Shown: positions 34,871-46,929, counted from the stretch's first letter. The stretch: 64,000 bases of DNA from Xanthostigma xanthostigma (GCA_963575645.1 OY754465.1:37335501-37399500), one strand, 5' to 3'. Notes: generated by a model from the sequence alone, not told the origin. Made by a program: numbers and translations.

Positions 34871-36539
34871 CAGATGCTTTTTAAGTTGAAGCTTCTTTTT
34901 TAACAGCGTGTAGAAATCAAATAGACGAACAAATATTTTAAGTAACTTTTTTATCAAAACTAAAAATAGAGAGAGGTACAGCCTTTCAAAGTTTAATCAA
35001 ATTTTCTAAATTTTATTGATTTAATTCGAAAGCACGGTTAACTCACGCAAAGAAATGATAGCACGAATCGGAAATGCATCCTAAATAATTCGCGGAAGGC
35101 TCTTGTCGCTAAGCATGCATAGAAGCATGCCTACGACGCACGCATCTTTGTGTCTAACAAAATGGGGACAACTTCGAACAATTTCTGTGAATACTTACTT
35201 GATAATGATATAACATATTTCCATAGTCAAATCTGATTAACGTCTGAATAGAATAGAACTTTTCAAATAAATAAAATTGTAGACCAATTTTTCTCAGATC
35301 AATGTATTGACAAAAAATAATAAAATTACAAATCAATAAAATGTGTTTTATTGATTTGTAGTTTAATTATTTTTTGTCAATATATTGGTCTGAGAAAAAT
35401 TGTAGTCCAGTAAATAACCCGGGAAATACTATACAATCTGGAAAAGTGGTGGAACAGCTCCGATTTCAAAAATTTTTTTTCCCTTGATTCCTTAGACACT
35501 CAGGAACATTCATCACCACTAACCTCCGCCTCACACCGAAAATTGAAAAAAGTAGGGTGGTTTTAACCCTCTCAAAAGCACCCGCCAATAAAACAGTGGA
35601 AAAAAATTTTGAAAAATAAAAATTTTGTCTTAAAAATCGGCTCTCGGGGGTTTTCGAGGTCGCTGATTACGAATTCGAGGTCTGTAATCAAGTGAGGGTA
35701 GTTCCAACCCCTCAAAACTACCCCCACTCTACGTATAAGTAGAAAGTATGTATAGAATGCCCCTTTTTGTTACAAAAATGAAGGTTAGCAGATGCAGAGC
35801 GAAATTCAAAACATAAAATTACATTTTCGCACGTCAAAAACTCACACAAGATTCTTAAAACTTTCTGTTGCGCCTAAGGGTGGTTTTGAGGGGTTGGAAC
35901 TACCCTCATTTGATTACAGACCTCGGATTCGTAATCAGCGACCTTGAAAACCCCCGAGAGACGATTTTTAAGACAAAATATTATTTTTTACTGTTTTTTT
36001 CATTACAGTGACGACTGGGGGTGGTTTTGAGGGGTTGGAACTACCCTCACTTGATTACAGACCTCGGATTTGTAATCAGTGACCTCGAAAACCCCCGAGA
36101 GCGAATTTTTAAGACAAAATTTTTATTTTTCAAAAATTTTTTCCATTGTTTTACTGGCGGGTGCTTTTGAGAGGGTTAAAACCACCCTACTTTTTTCAAT
36201 TTTAGGTGTGAGGCGGAGGTTAGTGGTGATGAATGTTCCTGAGGGTCTAAGGAATCAAGAAAAAAACCTTTTTTTGAAATCGGAGCTGTTCCACCACTTT
36301 TCCAGATTTTCCGGCTTATTTACTGGACTATTTGGTCGACAATTTTATTTATTTGAATATTTCCATAGTGACATAACATAACGCTAGAACTGACCTCAAA
36401 ATTTGATAAAATTTAATAAAACTTTGAAAGCCCGCTTCTCGTTCATTTTTGAGTGTTAATAAAAAAGTTACTTTAAATATTTGTTCGTCTATTTGATTTC
36501 TACACGCTGTTAAAAAAAATCAATTTAAAAATCATCCTG
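34871..36539. mobile_element. Large fold-back element, TATA duplication
   Basis: 1669 bp. Ends CAGATGCTTTTTAAGTTGA and TCAATTTAAAAATCATCCTG; TATA on both sides (34867-34870, 36540-36543). Long arms carry ACAGCGTGTAGAAATCAAAT, GGAAAAGTGGTGGAACAGCT and a CCCCCGAGAG segment that also occurs a third time at 35868-35990. The left arm holds an extra palindrome at 35282-35408 that is absent from the right arm. ORFs here are arm shadows. Confidence 0.85.
35282..35408. repeat. Palindromic insertion in the fold-back arm
   Basis: Arms of about 58 bp (AATTTTTCTCAGATCAATGT ... ATTGGTCTGAGAAAAATT) around TGTG. The opposite arm (36300-36345, reverse) runs straight from AAAATTGTCGACC to AGTCCAGTAAATAA, so it marks the empty site. 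Its margins match the Penelope-type unit at 59933-60505. Confidence 0.7.
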
Positions 36540-36683
36540 TATATCTCTATTAGGTCGCTTTTTCGTTTTATCGCCTCATGAACTTACCTTCGCCATCGAA
36601 ATATCACTTAAATGGTAGACGACCCTATATTCTTGAAAGACGAAAAAAATATAAAATTTCGTCGCATAAGTGTCATCATCATG

Positions 36684-36899
36684 AAAAAAAAATTGGTTGT
36701 CTGTAAAGTCGGTTTACGGACGATAGTTTTACGTGATAACGTATTCCGCTCGAATATCATATTTAATAATCACGCACATGGTCAAGCGGAACGTTAGGAA
36801 CGTTACACTTTTTCGTGCATGCAGCCGGTGTTTCATCTTTTTATATTGACGTGATTCATCAATTTATAAAACGTTATCACGTCAAAAAACAGCCTGTAT
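36684..36899 (+). mobile_element. MITE family E, internally deleted copy 3
   Basis: About 215 bp. Both ends match E copies 1 and 2, but some 480 bp of interior are lost and only one GAACGTTAG unit remains. Confidence 0.8.
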
Positions 36900-37715
36900 A
36901 TACGTACCTCCGAAAATGTTCTTGTAGATTTCGGTACAGTCTGTATTTATGGGCGGATGTAAATTGAGATCACAGCGGGTGGTTTCGAACGACTGGAATG
37001 CGATAGGCGGCGGATTTTAGTACTACCGATATCCCAGCACATTTACTACGTCCACCTCATTCCTTTCGTTCAAGTTTTAACTATTCGTATACCAGTTGAC
37101 ATTTTATAACATTTGTATCCTTCGTAAAGTGCTTTTAATGTCTACTGGACATTGTTTCCGGGTCAGTGCACGAAGTCCGAAACTAATGAATGTATAGTCT
37201 GAGTCCCAAACGATCTTTCGTTTATTTTCGTAATTATAAACTAATTCGTATAGTAGTTACCGAGAAGAATATCAGCTCATGAACCGATAATGCAATAATA
37301 TAACTGCGTGATCAATATCTGATGGTATCTGATTGGTCGCTTGAAACTCAACACACAGGATAGCCAATCAGATGCTTTGTGCGTATGCTTGTTTACGTGA
37401 TAACTATATCTGTCGGTGGGAAAAGCTATAGTGTATTTGCCTACCCTTATACAATCTTTCAATAATTCAAAAAACCTTCCAAAAGACTTAAACGTCTTAA
37501 ACTATAGGCCTGCTGACTATGTGTCATTAAAGTAACAAAACATGATACCAGTAAAAATCTCATGCCTGAAGAGATTAGGTAAAGCGAGCGTCTACGAATG
37601 TATGAGTACACATTCGGCGTGGCTCGGCTTCACTATCCATTTAAACGGCGCAGTTAAATGGATCTGGATTTTTTTTTCGAAGATGACTTCGAAATGTCGC
37701 CATAAGAGAATTTTG
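36900..37715. other. No recognisable feature
   Basis: Mixed-composition DNA, no gene or element end seen. Confidence 0.4.
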
Positions 37716-38437
37716 AAATTGGCAACATTATGGGATTTAAGGTTCTCGGTTAAATTGATCAAAATTGTTTTTTATTGGTTAAAGGTCACTAAGAAACAGT
37801 GTCTAAGGGCGCATAGTCTAAAAACCAATACATTTTTAGCTACTATACCTATATCTTTAACGAGATTTATGATATAGGGATATCCATTCAATTCACAATC
37901 TTAAAAAATCCTAACTTGTCCAAGTGTGTAGGCTTTCACGGCCGGTGTTGATCCAAATCTTCTTGGTTTCCGAGCTTGTATGCCGTGGTCCATTGGTATT
38001 ACTACCCGAAGTTTCGTCTACAACTGCGTTAGACATTATCAAAGGCGATGTGGTAGCGCCTTTGATAATGTCTACCGCAGTTGTAGACGAAACCAAGAAG
38101 ATTTGAATCCTAACTTGTTTTCGAGTGGGCTGAATCCGAATATGACTGATGACATTATTATTTTATACAGGGTAACACCTTCCGACATTACCTATTTTTC
38201 GATTATTTTTCAATTTCTATAAGAAAAGCACAAAGGTTGAACATGAAACATGTTTGTGAATTCAATGGATATCACTATATATATATATATATCTAAAATC
38301 TTGATAAACATATCTGTACCCAAAAATCTATTGGTTTTTAGGCTATGCGCCCATGGACACTTTCTCTTAGTGACCTTTAAACTATAAAATAAAACCATTT
38401 TCGACCAATTTAACCGAGAACCAAATCCCATAAGGTT
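37716..38437. mobile_element. Fold-back element with Penelope-like insert
   Basis: Arms 37716-37900 and 38225-38437 (TTATGGGATTT, GGTTCTCGGTTAAATTG, AAAGGTCACTAAGA, AAAAACCAATA) are inverted and about 80% alike. An AT run lies at 38276-38293. The insert at 37920-38105 has its own target duplication. Confidence 0.75.
37920..38105 (-). mobile_element. Penelope-like terminal fragment with 13-bp duplication
   Basis: AATCCTAACTTGT flanks it on both sides (37907-37919, 38106-38118). It contains GTGTAGGCTTTCACGGCCGG, the CCTTTGATAATGTCTA inverted pair and GAAACTTCGGGTAGTAATAC (minus), phrases usual in Penelope-like ends. It folds into a hairpin. A variable duplication of 10 bp or more fits this class. 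Confidence 0.6.
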
Positions 38438-39293
38438 TGTGCAGGATTTTTAATGTTATGTATGAATGACAAAAATTTGTATTTGCGATTCATTTTACTT
38501 TCATTGTACATGCTTTTTTATATTTACTTTTGCGACTTGCCAGTAGATAAAATAAATGGCCAATTTTTATACTTCGTCACTCATTTGTGTCAATGTTTTC
38601 GTTTCTTTCATTTTACTCTTCAGATCGGCGAGACGGCGCGCTTTTATGAAATTCCACTTTTATATTTTTAGAACATGGAAGTCATATACCTAGTTCTCCA
38701 TACGATTTCTAAACGGTTACTTAATAATAGGTTGTTTCGAAATAATGGGAGCACTTGTCATAAAAAAATTATAGTTTTGCCTATCTCTATAGATCTAATC
38801 TCATCAAAAATGGCCGGACAAGAGTTTAATTCTAAAAGCTAGCCTTAATTACTTCTGCGTTCTAGATTACTTTTGGATGCAAGTTGTATAATTAATAATA
38901 ATAATAATACATAAAACTTACGAGGTAAAATAGCTACCTAGAGAGTGAAAGAGGCATTCCGTATTATGTTATATAGTAAGGAGACTTCGTGTAGACAAAT
39001 AATTCATATTTTTATTTTATTGAATTGCTTTTTAGCGTGCGACTTCTTACTTTGAACTCACATGCAGAGGTCATTCTTTTAATGCTAAAGGTTATGCAAT
39101 ACATTGATATTTGCGGAAAATAATAATTGGATTTATTCATCGACGTGGAGAACTGGAGGGCTAGTTTAACGCTGCGCATCCAAAAGCGCAAGAGAGAGAG
39201 AGCAATAAAGTCGACCATCTGTTTGTTTCTTTCTGACGTTTTCTTGTTTGCTCTTTATTGACACCAGATCTACGAGATGCGTTTATAGCCGGT
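38438..39293. other. No gene; TAA run near 38890
   Basis: A short TAA microsatellite near 38888-38910 may be a LINE tail. Nothing else recognised. Confidence 0.4.
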
Positions 39294-40037
39294 GTTGGGA
39301 ACATTGATCCCGAAGCGGTTAACCATAACCAATTGTACTGCAGTTGATTTACTTCCAATATGGGGCCAACATCCCTCGCGCATTCATGATAAAAAAATAT
39401 AAATATAAAGACAATTGAAAAACTAAAAGTTACTATCAAGAGGAATATGGAATAGTTGTAAAAAAGGATACACACTACAGAGGCAAGTATTCTATCTCTA
39501 TCTATACGTACATTGCCACACGTTCGTTGCATTATCAATTTCCGGAATCAGTTTTACACAACTAGGCCAAATTAAGTTATACGCAAAAATACTATGTCGG
39601 CCAGAATCGAATTAGCGACCTTCTGCGTACAAAGCAGCCCTAATATCCATTCAGGTAGCTTAACTGTTATTTTGACTAACAGTACCTATAATGTTAAATA
39701 ATAATTCATATTTTATGTTGTTATCGTTCTTCTTGAGTGATTTTGATAATATAATAACGGGGAGAATGGAACATTAGCCTGTACAATATCTTTATTTTTG
39801 TTGTCAACGTTTCTATAATTAAAAACTTCCTCGAGGCTCAAAATGTAATTTATTGCATATTTGTCTTTGTCAATAACCAGTTTCTGTTTTCTGTTTGTTG
39901 AAAACCCAATGGTTCAATTTTACGCTATAAGAAATTTTTAAGATTTAAAATGTCAAGAACATCTAAAATTTAAAATGTTAACATTTATAACGGTGAATCG
40001 AGAAACTTCGGGATTGATGCTTTCAACACCGGCTATA
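39294..40037. mobile_element. TIR element, ends TATAGCCGGTGTTG
   Basis: Left TATAGCCGGTGTTGGGAACA then TTGATCCCGAAG; right mirror CTTCGGGATTGATG then CAACACCGGCTATA. TIR about 35 bp. Interior has a CT-rich patch and a SINE head (39597-39668). No transposase. Confidence 0.6.
39597..39668 (-). repeat. tRNA-derived SINE head
   Basis: On the minus strand GTTAAGCTACCTGAATGG (A-box like) and GGTCGCTAATTCGATTCTGG (B-box like) lie about 30 nt apart. No acceptor pairing. Confidence 0.5.
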
Positions 40038-40889
40038 AGTAAAACAAAATCATCCTTTTTTTTCTGCACTATTTGACTCTTGCAGCTCAGACTAGCAGTT
40101 TAGTTCATTATGTCGATGAGTTTTATCATTCTCTTATGTAAGTTCTGGTAAATATAATAAGGGATTTAAAAAAAGTTAAGTACAGTTGAATCCCGATTAT
40201 CCGACCTAAATAGTATCAACAGGTAGTCTAAACAACGAAAATGGGATGAATTAAACGGTGATAATCTTTGTTGTTTAGTTTTTCTGTTCGATAGAAACAG
40301 TCAAATTTTTTCTCTTTCTAATAGATAAATAAATTTCAAGGTAAAATAAATAATATACTGGAAAATATAATCATGATTTATAAAATAATGATAATTAGGC
40401 TTATTGTCATTCGTACAGTAATTTATTAATTTACCTACATGTTGACAGTTAAAGAATTATTTTATGTTGTAGAAACAATTTTCTAATAAAAATTTTTTTA
40501 CATTTATTTTAAAATTTCTTGATTCTAAAATTTTTGTTTCGAGTGGCAATTTATTAAAACATTTTATACCATAAAAATTTGGTCCGTATGTAGTCTTAGC
40601 ATATTAATTGTGTAATGGTGGGCAGAGATTTAACTTTTTCTAGTATCATGACTATGAATCACAGTATGATCATTAAAATATTGTTCATATTATTTTTAAC
40701 AATCATTAAACAGCTATAGATATATGTATTGACATGGCAATGACAAAATATTTAATTGCTTAAATAATGGCCTGTATTCTTGTCTAAACCCATCATCCGA
40801 GATCAATCCTAAAGCTTTCTTTTGTTTCAAAAACACTTCCTATCTTTGTCTTTCTACACCGCTTCGATTCGGCAACATTACTTCGGAGT
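40038..40889. other. No recognisable feature
   Basis: AT-rich, no gene or repeat boundary seen. Confidence 0.45.
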
Positions 40890-41070
40890 AGGCCACACTA
40901 GTTTATCCTGGAGTGTACATAATATACATAATAGGACAAACTAGTTCAGTCTAGGCTAAACTGGTTTGTCCTATTGAGATTAGGCCAGACCAGTTTGACC
41001 TAGGCTATACTAGTTTATCCTATCGTATATAGGTGAAACTAGTTTGACCTAGGCAAAATTAGTTTGTCCT
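40890..41070. repeat. Higher-order array of 20-bp palindromes, 49-bp period
   Basis: Seven units close to AGGACAAACTAGTTTGTCCT, itself a perfect palindrome, start at 40890, 40933, 40953, 40982, 41002, 41031 and 41051. Six abut as pairs. Pairs start exactly 49 bp apart (40 bp plus 9-bp spacers ATTGAGATT and ATCGTATAT). The core is ACTAGT. No flanking element recognised. Confidence 0.9.
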
Positions 41071-41109
41071 GAAATCGGGTTTGGCCTGTGACATATATAT
41101 TGAAAGGGA

Positions 41110-41246
41110 TACAGAGATTTCCTTTTGCTTGTTGATATCAGCAGGTTTTCTTGTGTAAATTAAAAAAAAGTCGAAAAATCGACATCTTTTTCAAAAATTA
41201 CAAGAAAAAAACGCGTTGATATCAACAAGCAAAAAGAAACCTCTGT
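41110..41246. repeat. Hairpin, outer arms about 30 bp
   Basis: CAGAGATTTCCTTTTGCTTG then TTGATATCA faces TTGATATCAACAAGCAAAAA then GAAACCTCTG. The loop has its own GTCGAAAAATCGAC palindrome. Confidence 0.75.
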
Positions 41247-43049
41247 AGTCATTTCAACGACGATAAGTTTTATTTCTTTTTTAATTTCTTGAAAAAAATA
41301 TAGGCTGTATTTTATATTTTCAGATTTCTTTTCTGAAAAAGTAAATTTTTACGATTTTTTAAAGCATATTGTCAATTTTTCGACTATGTTCTTTAAAAAA
41401 TCTGAAAAGTATAAAATAATTTTGCTCTTACTTTTTAATCACTTTTCCTATCTATATTTAATTTGAAGTCGACTCAAATGAATAACTATATAATCAAAGA
41501 GAAATTAAATGTAGACAGAACAGGAAAGGTGTTTGTAAAACTATAACGGCAAAATATCATTTATCCTTTATAAAGGCATTCTGATTCCTTTTTTGAGGTC
41601 GGTTTAATTTTTTTTTATTGATAAACAATTTTTTAGTAAGAGGATGGCCGGATATTTGCCAGTGAGTAAATTGCAACGTTTTTAAATATTAATACAAATA
41701 TGGGTTCTCACATGTCAGCGACATTTCTCATGTTACCGAAATCATCATGAATACTTAACTAACTTGTTGCCGCATAAATATTCTACAGTAGCCCCGCGTT
41801 TAAAATTATAGTGCGCATTTACCTTCTTTGAACAGTGTCTTCAGTAAGTTTTCCAGTTACATAACCGCGAAGTTTGCTATAATGGCGAGGGCAACCGCGG
41901 TACTAATATAGAGGAATTAGGTGCCAGCAAAAATAAACGAAAAGATTTTTTTGAACTACACACCATAAAAGTGCAAGATCTAACGTATTATACAGTAAAT
42001 ATATGTAAAACAACAGCAGGTGCGAATAGTAACTACCATAAATAACCTAATATAGAAGTAAAGCTTGTTTCACAATCAAACTGTCAAAAATCTTAAAATA
42101 TACCTAATATGGAGTATTTTAAAGGGGGTGTGTGCAAAAAAATCATATATCTATATCTTGTGCGTAATGGTATTGCAACTCGTGTGACTGTTAAAACTCG
42201 CTATCACTCTATTAAGTCCACACTAAATATTATGTTAAAACGAGTGATAGCGGGACACTTCTATTTATATGGCTATTTCTGATACGACATTAAATACACA
42301 GAATTTGATACGAGCAAAGCTGGGTTCGCGGCTGATGTTCTAATAAATTATTATAGATGACTTACCTGAAAGTGTATATTGTTTTTAGGGTATGTGAACG
42401 AGAAAGGTGTATGGTCGAAGATCATCACAGAATCCTTTAACAATATCGTAAGACAATGCACTGGCCGTATGCTTTTTAGACGAAATACGGTTTCAGTATT
42501 CCATGAGTGTATGGTCGAAGATCATAGGTAATGCAACACTGTGCAGAGTTACTCTGTGGCTAGTTCATTATCTTCTGCACACCTCAGGGACAGTGATATT
42601 ATAGTTGTACTATGTAAGTGGAAAGAGGCGTTAGCATCGAACATATTAATATTCAACACGTTCAACTGCTAATTGTTAGGTTTTATAGCCATTTACTTTT
42701 CTGAAACAAGTTGTGTGTGCTATTTTTGAGTTTAGGAATATTAGCCACAGTTTATGGGAGTATTTCAAAATGATCTAAATCCCAAATTTTCACTTTACCA
42801 CTCATGTATAAATTATGGAAAATAAAATCCAGCCAATTGGGCGACGGAACCATTCCAACTTCAAAAATATTGACATTTGATATAATATAATCAAGAAAGT
42901 ACAATTTCTGTTATCGCATGCGGTGACGTGGGTAACGGCTAGTATTAAATATTATGATATTTACTATTCGTTTGCATGGTTACCTATACATAATGTTTCA
43001 CGTTATGTAAAAATTAACAAAAGCATGCTTAATTTTCAAAATATTTGCG
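41247..43049. other. Unassigned; one 19-bp direct repeat
   Basis: GTGTATGGTCGAAGATCAT occurs at 42407 and 42504. GGTAACGGCTAGT at 42934 resembles a Helitron 3' end on the plus strand. No gene seen. Confidence 0.4.
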
Positions 43050-43460
43050 AAACTAGGTATAAAGTTTTGAAAAAAAATTTTTATAAAAGTTTCTTGTAAA
43101 AATAAATATAATAATAAACCTTCATGAAAAGTATACCACTATTATGTAAAAAATAACGTTTTTCGCGTGCGCCGATTTTCCACAAAAACAATAGGGCTCT
43201 TCATATTTGCATATCAAACATCCTCCCATTTAGTTTCAATCCGCGCATTCGTTTGATCTGTATCATGTATACAGGCAAACAAACCCACGGACTTTTTCAA
43301 AAAATGTGTTTTTTGGATTCGAATGACTTCAAAACGAAAAACTATTGTAAAATTTTGATAAATGAATATTAGTATCTTTGATTAACGTCTGAATGAATAT
43401 TAACGTAAATTATTACCATTCGCCACTTATGGTGTTGGAATGGTAAAATAGTTGGCAAAA
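43050..43460. mobile_element. Family Y fragment
   Basis: TTTCTTGTAAAAATAAATAT ... GCGCCGATTTTCC, AAAACAATAG, ACATCCTCCCA and TTTCAATCCG match arms of the fold-back at 51360-51998. Related pieces are at 55650-55810 and 60840-61095. Confidence 0.6.
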
Positions 43461-43708
43461 CCAAAAGTGCACATCCCGCAAGTTTTCCACTGTATGATAA
43501 AAAAATAACAATTAAAAAATATTTTTAATAAATTTAAAAAGATTTAAAAATTTAAAGAAATAAATAATTAAAAATTGAAAAAATATTTTTTTTTAAGTTT
43601 GCAAAAATAAAAAAAATTAAGAACTATACATAATATAATATATAATTAATATCAAGTGGAATAAAATAAAACAAAATAAAAAGAAAAAAAAAGAAAAAAA
43701 TCAATGAC

Positions 43709-43779
43709 TTCGTAAGGAATCGAACCCAGGACTTTGCCCTTGGGGATCCAACGGCATAACCATTACGCCACGGCGGCCT
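43709..43779 (-). repeat. tRNA-derived SINE head
   Basis: Minus strand GTGGCGTAATGGTTATGCCG (A box) and CCTGGGTTCGATTCCTTACG (B box) at tRNA-like spacing; the 5' and 3' ends do not pair as an acceptor stem. T- and A-rich tracts follow. A SINE head is likelier than a tRNA gene. Confidence 0.65.
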
Positions 43780-44036
43780 AATACCTGTAGTGGTGTTATC
43801 ACGGTATAGAAGTGTAGCACTTGTTTTATGGATTACACTATATTTACACAGCAATTATTATATTGTTTTTAAACTATTAGCTGTCAAAAATAATAAAAAA
43901 TAAAACTGTTTTTTAAAAATTAAACTACTGAACACATTTTAGTGAATTTAAATAGGGTTCTGGTCTGATAGTAAACAAAGTGAATAAAATATAACCCAAG
44001 GCAATCCGACCAAAATTGCGATCTGTAGAGTCGTGA

Positions 44037-44093
44037 CGTACGTACATACGTACGTACATACATACGTACATACGTACGTACGTACATACGTAC
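44037..44093. repeat. CGTA/CATA microsatellite
   Basis: Tetranucleotide array of mixed CGTA and CATA units. Confidence 0.95.
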
Positions 44094-44292
44094 AGACCAA
44101 CCGACAACTGCTGTTTGTGATTTTCAATTACAATATTAATAGTATTTATGAACTCGAATTGATTTAAAAATGGTTCTATTTTATAGATTAGAATCTCCTC
44201 TTTTCAAAAAGCTTCAATTTGAATGGATTTCGTGTGAAATTAACTTAGATATAACTTCTTATATGAACGAAAGTCAGCTCTGACGCACAAAG

Positions 44293-44340
44293 CGATAATA
44301 AAGCACATACCGCTAGTTTAGCGGTATGTGCAATTTATAT
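44293..44340. repeat. Perfect 13-bp hairpin
   Basis: GCACATACCGCTA (44303-44315), loop GTT, TAGCGGTATGTGC (44319-44331). Outside it CGATAATAAA and TTTATATCG extend the stem to about 22 pairs. Too short for a typical pre-miRNA. Confidence 0.8.
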
Positions 44341-46409
44341 CGATAAATAAAAAGTTATAAAAACATGTCATAAGGTTCATTCAAATTGATTTAAAAAACT
44401 GTAATTATAACCAATTTGTCACAAATTTCCGAATGTTGAGACTCTAAAAACATGGAAACAACGCACTTATATACATAGACGTTTTAAACGTAACTTCCAC
44501 TCTTGACAACTAACCAATGAAATTAATAGATTTCATTGCAACCATTTGATTGCGACGGTAACAAACTATCATTTATATTCATTATTCATATATTACATAC
44601 CAATACATTGTATACTATGTGTTGGTGCATAACACACTGTACCAGTGTAAATGTGATACATGATTTTGTCTACGATTATATCTTTCAAATATCGAAATAT
44701 AAGTATGACGTCAGATTATTAGGTGGTAAATGTAATTTTTTTCGCACGTGCTTTCTTCAAAAATTTGTTGTCGCTTGAATAGCTAATTATGCACTTCCAT
44801 CTGTGAATTCGGTGGCCAAAGGTTGTGGTATCGAATAAAACTTTAAGAAAATGTACAAAAAAGATATGTTCTTTGTTACAATTTTTGGTGAAAGCGACAT
44901 ATAATCTAGCGCATCTAGACTTTTTTCTGCTGCGAAACATTTGAAGAATGCCATCAAACTTCATAGTAACAATCCGAGAATAAATGACTGCAAAATTTCT
45001 TACTACACAGTTTGAAAAGTGCTGATATAATTTAATTAAGGCATTGCCTGCTAATATAGTATTCAAATTAAAACGGGTGTAATTTGCATTAATTTTCTGT
45101 TTTGTCGAAATTTAACTCATTAACTATAAGGATTTTACCTAAAATAACTTTTCAGTACGTATTTAGGAGATACGTATGCATGTTTGACATATATAAGGTG
45201 ATTCAAAAATATGGATTGAAATGTCAAAACTACAGTAATTGCGTATAGTGTATTGATATGTGACAATAACGTTTTTATGTCAGCTATAGACTAATTTTAG
45301 TTGTTTTTAGGGTTCTGTACTTCAAAAGGAACCCTTATACTTATAGGATCACTTTGTTGTCTGTCAAGACCCTTTTTCTCAGGCATGAGTGGAGGTATCA
45401 AGTTGAAATTAATATCATATACTCAGATCTGCAATTCCTTGGAGCTGTGAAATAATCAACTTTCTAAGTCAACGCAAAGATACCTAGAATCATGAAATTT
45501 GGCAAGGCTTAGAGCACAAGTAAAGAAACACCCGAAAACCGTAAATTTGTAGTTACAGCATAAAAAAAACTTAGTTGCAACTTCGATGTAGTTTGGGATT
45601 GGTAGAGCGCGAGCAGTTTTATTTCATTTTAACGAACTAGTGCATAATGGTTTACTTTACATGTGTACATACGATCATGTAAGGCAGCTATTTTATAGAG
45701 CGTATAGTGTAAAAAATGAATACTTTAGAATTATCTGACTTCACTTGAGTGAAGCCTTGGGTAAAAATTAGTGTCGAATAATCCACAAGTTTAGAATTTA
45801 TTTACTAAATTTATTTGACATCCAAACAGTATATTGAAAAATGAATCCAATTTATATTGAAAGATTTATAGTAATCCAGAAAGATTCCTCTTTGTGCAGG
45901 ATCAGATTATCTGGGAAAAAGTGTTTCACTCGTAGAAATGAGAATAGTAAATTTTAAATCCTTTCAGAGATACAAATCTGAAATGTAAAATCTGCATATT
46001 TTGAAATTGCAAATTTTTCCTGTTTCTTTATTTATAATTCATATTATATCTACGTAGCTGTTTCTCTTATTTTTATTAAAATTACTGTGTTATTTACATA
46101 CGCTGTAAGCAGATACAAATATTTAGTGCAAATGATTAAAATATTACATATTTGAGATTTCGAAAAAATATTTAAGAGGAAAAACATGTTTCTGTATTCA
46201 AAAACAATTTATCACTTTTGTTTCTTTGTATTATGTCTAAAATAGTAGGTAAAGGGCGTAGATATGGGGGGTACAGGGGGTAATTACCCCCTTCTTCCCA
46301 GAATTCACCAGGAAGGATCGCAGGTACCCACCACAACAAACGAATCAAGACCACAGGCATCCAGCCACAACAAATGAAAAAAGACTTTTCCTTTTTTTGC
46401 TCTCCTATA
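44341..46409. other. Unassigned; insect repeat at 45306-45500
   Basis: TTAGGGTTCTGTACTTCAAA at 45308 with GGAACCCTTATA is the common end of an insect repeat also related to the tail of family X. A 115-residue ORF (44719-45066, minus) has no recognisable motif. No gene called. Confidence 0.4.
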
Positions 46410-46600
46410 TTGTGCCGACACACGATAAAATTTTTCAAGTAAGGTTGTTAAAAAAAAGCTCATTCGCTTTTGTATCGCTCCAATCGAAAAAAAATTTTAA
46501 TTTAGGTTGATAAAAAAAGATTATTCGTTTTTTTTTTTTTGCTCTTCAACTGTGCACACGACAAAATTTTTCAAGTTAGGTTGTTAAAAAAAAGCAAAAG
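46410..46600. repeat. Diverged direct duplication, period 136 bp
   Basis: AAAATTTTTCAAGT-AGGTTG followed by TTAAAAAAAAGC occurs at 46427 and 46563, each preceded by CGACACACGA or GCACACGAC; a degenerate copy lies between. Confidence 0.6.
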
Positions 46601-46929
46601 TGTATAGTTTTTAATTTTAATTAGTGTAGGTATTTGCCATATAGGCCAGTCATATCGAACATTAAAATTGCAAACTAACCTCTAGTTTTGATTTTTTAAT
46701 ATGTTGTTAGGACCACTACCAGTAGCGTATATCCAAGTTTGCAATAATAAAATTAAATAAATTAGATAATAAAATTACGTTGTTATAACAATGTAATTTT
46801 ATTAATGAAAATATATGACGATTAATTTTATTTCTATCAAAATGACATTAATAATTTTGAATATTTGTCGAATGTAATTATTATATCATGTTTGAATTTT
46901 CAGTATGCCCTTATAACTATATAATGTAT

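Noticed and set aside
36079-36381. 100-residue ORF
   Set aside because: Lies within the right arm of the fold-back 34871-36539; the mirrored arm has no matching frame.
37542-37877. 111-residue ORF
   Set aside because: Extends into the left arm of the fold-back at 37716-38437; not protein-like.
39161-39538. 125-residue minus-strand ORF
   Set aside because: Runs across the end of the TIR element at 39294 and a CT-rich repeat; the hydrophobic middle comes from T-rich DNA.
40890-41070. CRISPR array
   Set aside because: Regular spacing invited the idea, but units are palindromes in abutting pairs with 9-bp spacers, in a eukaryotic repeat-rich context with no cas genes.
43709-43779. tRNA gene on the minus strand
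   Set aside because: A and B boxes are good, but the acceptor stem does not pair and a T/A-rich tail follows, so a SINE fits better.
44719-45066. 115-residue minus-strand ORF
   Set aside because: No recognisable domain, basic and aromatic composition as expected from AT-rich noise, no splice or promoter context.
46172-46438. 88-residue ORF with Trp- and Pro-rich content
   Set aside because: Suggestive composition, but no motif, and it overlaps the diverged duplication that follows at 46410.
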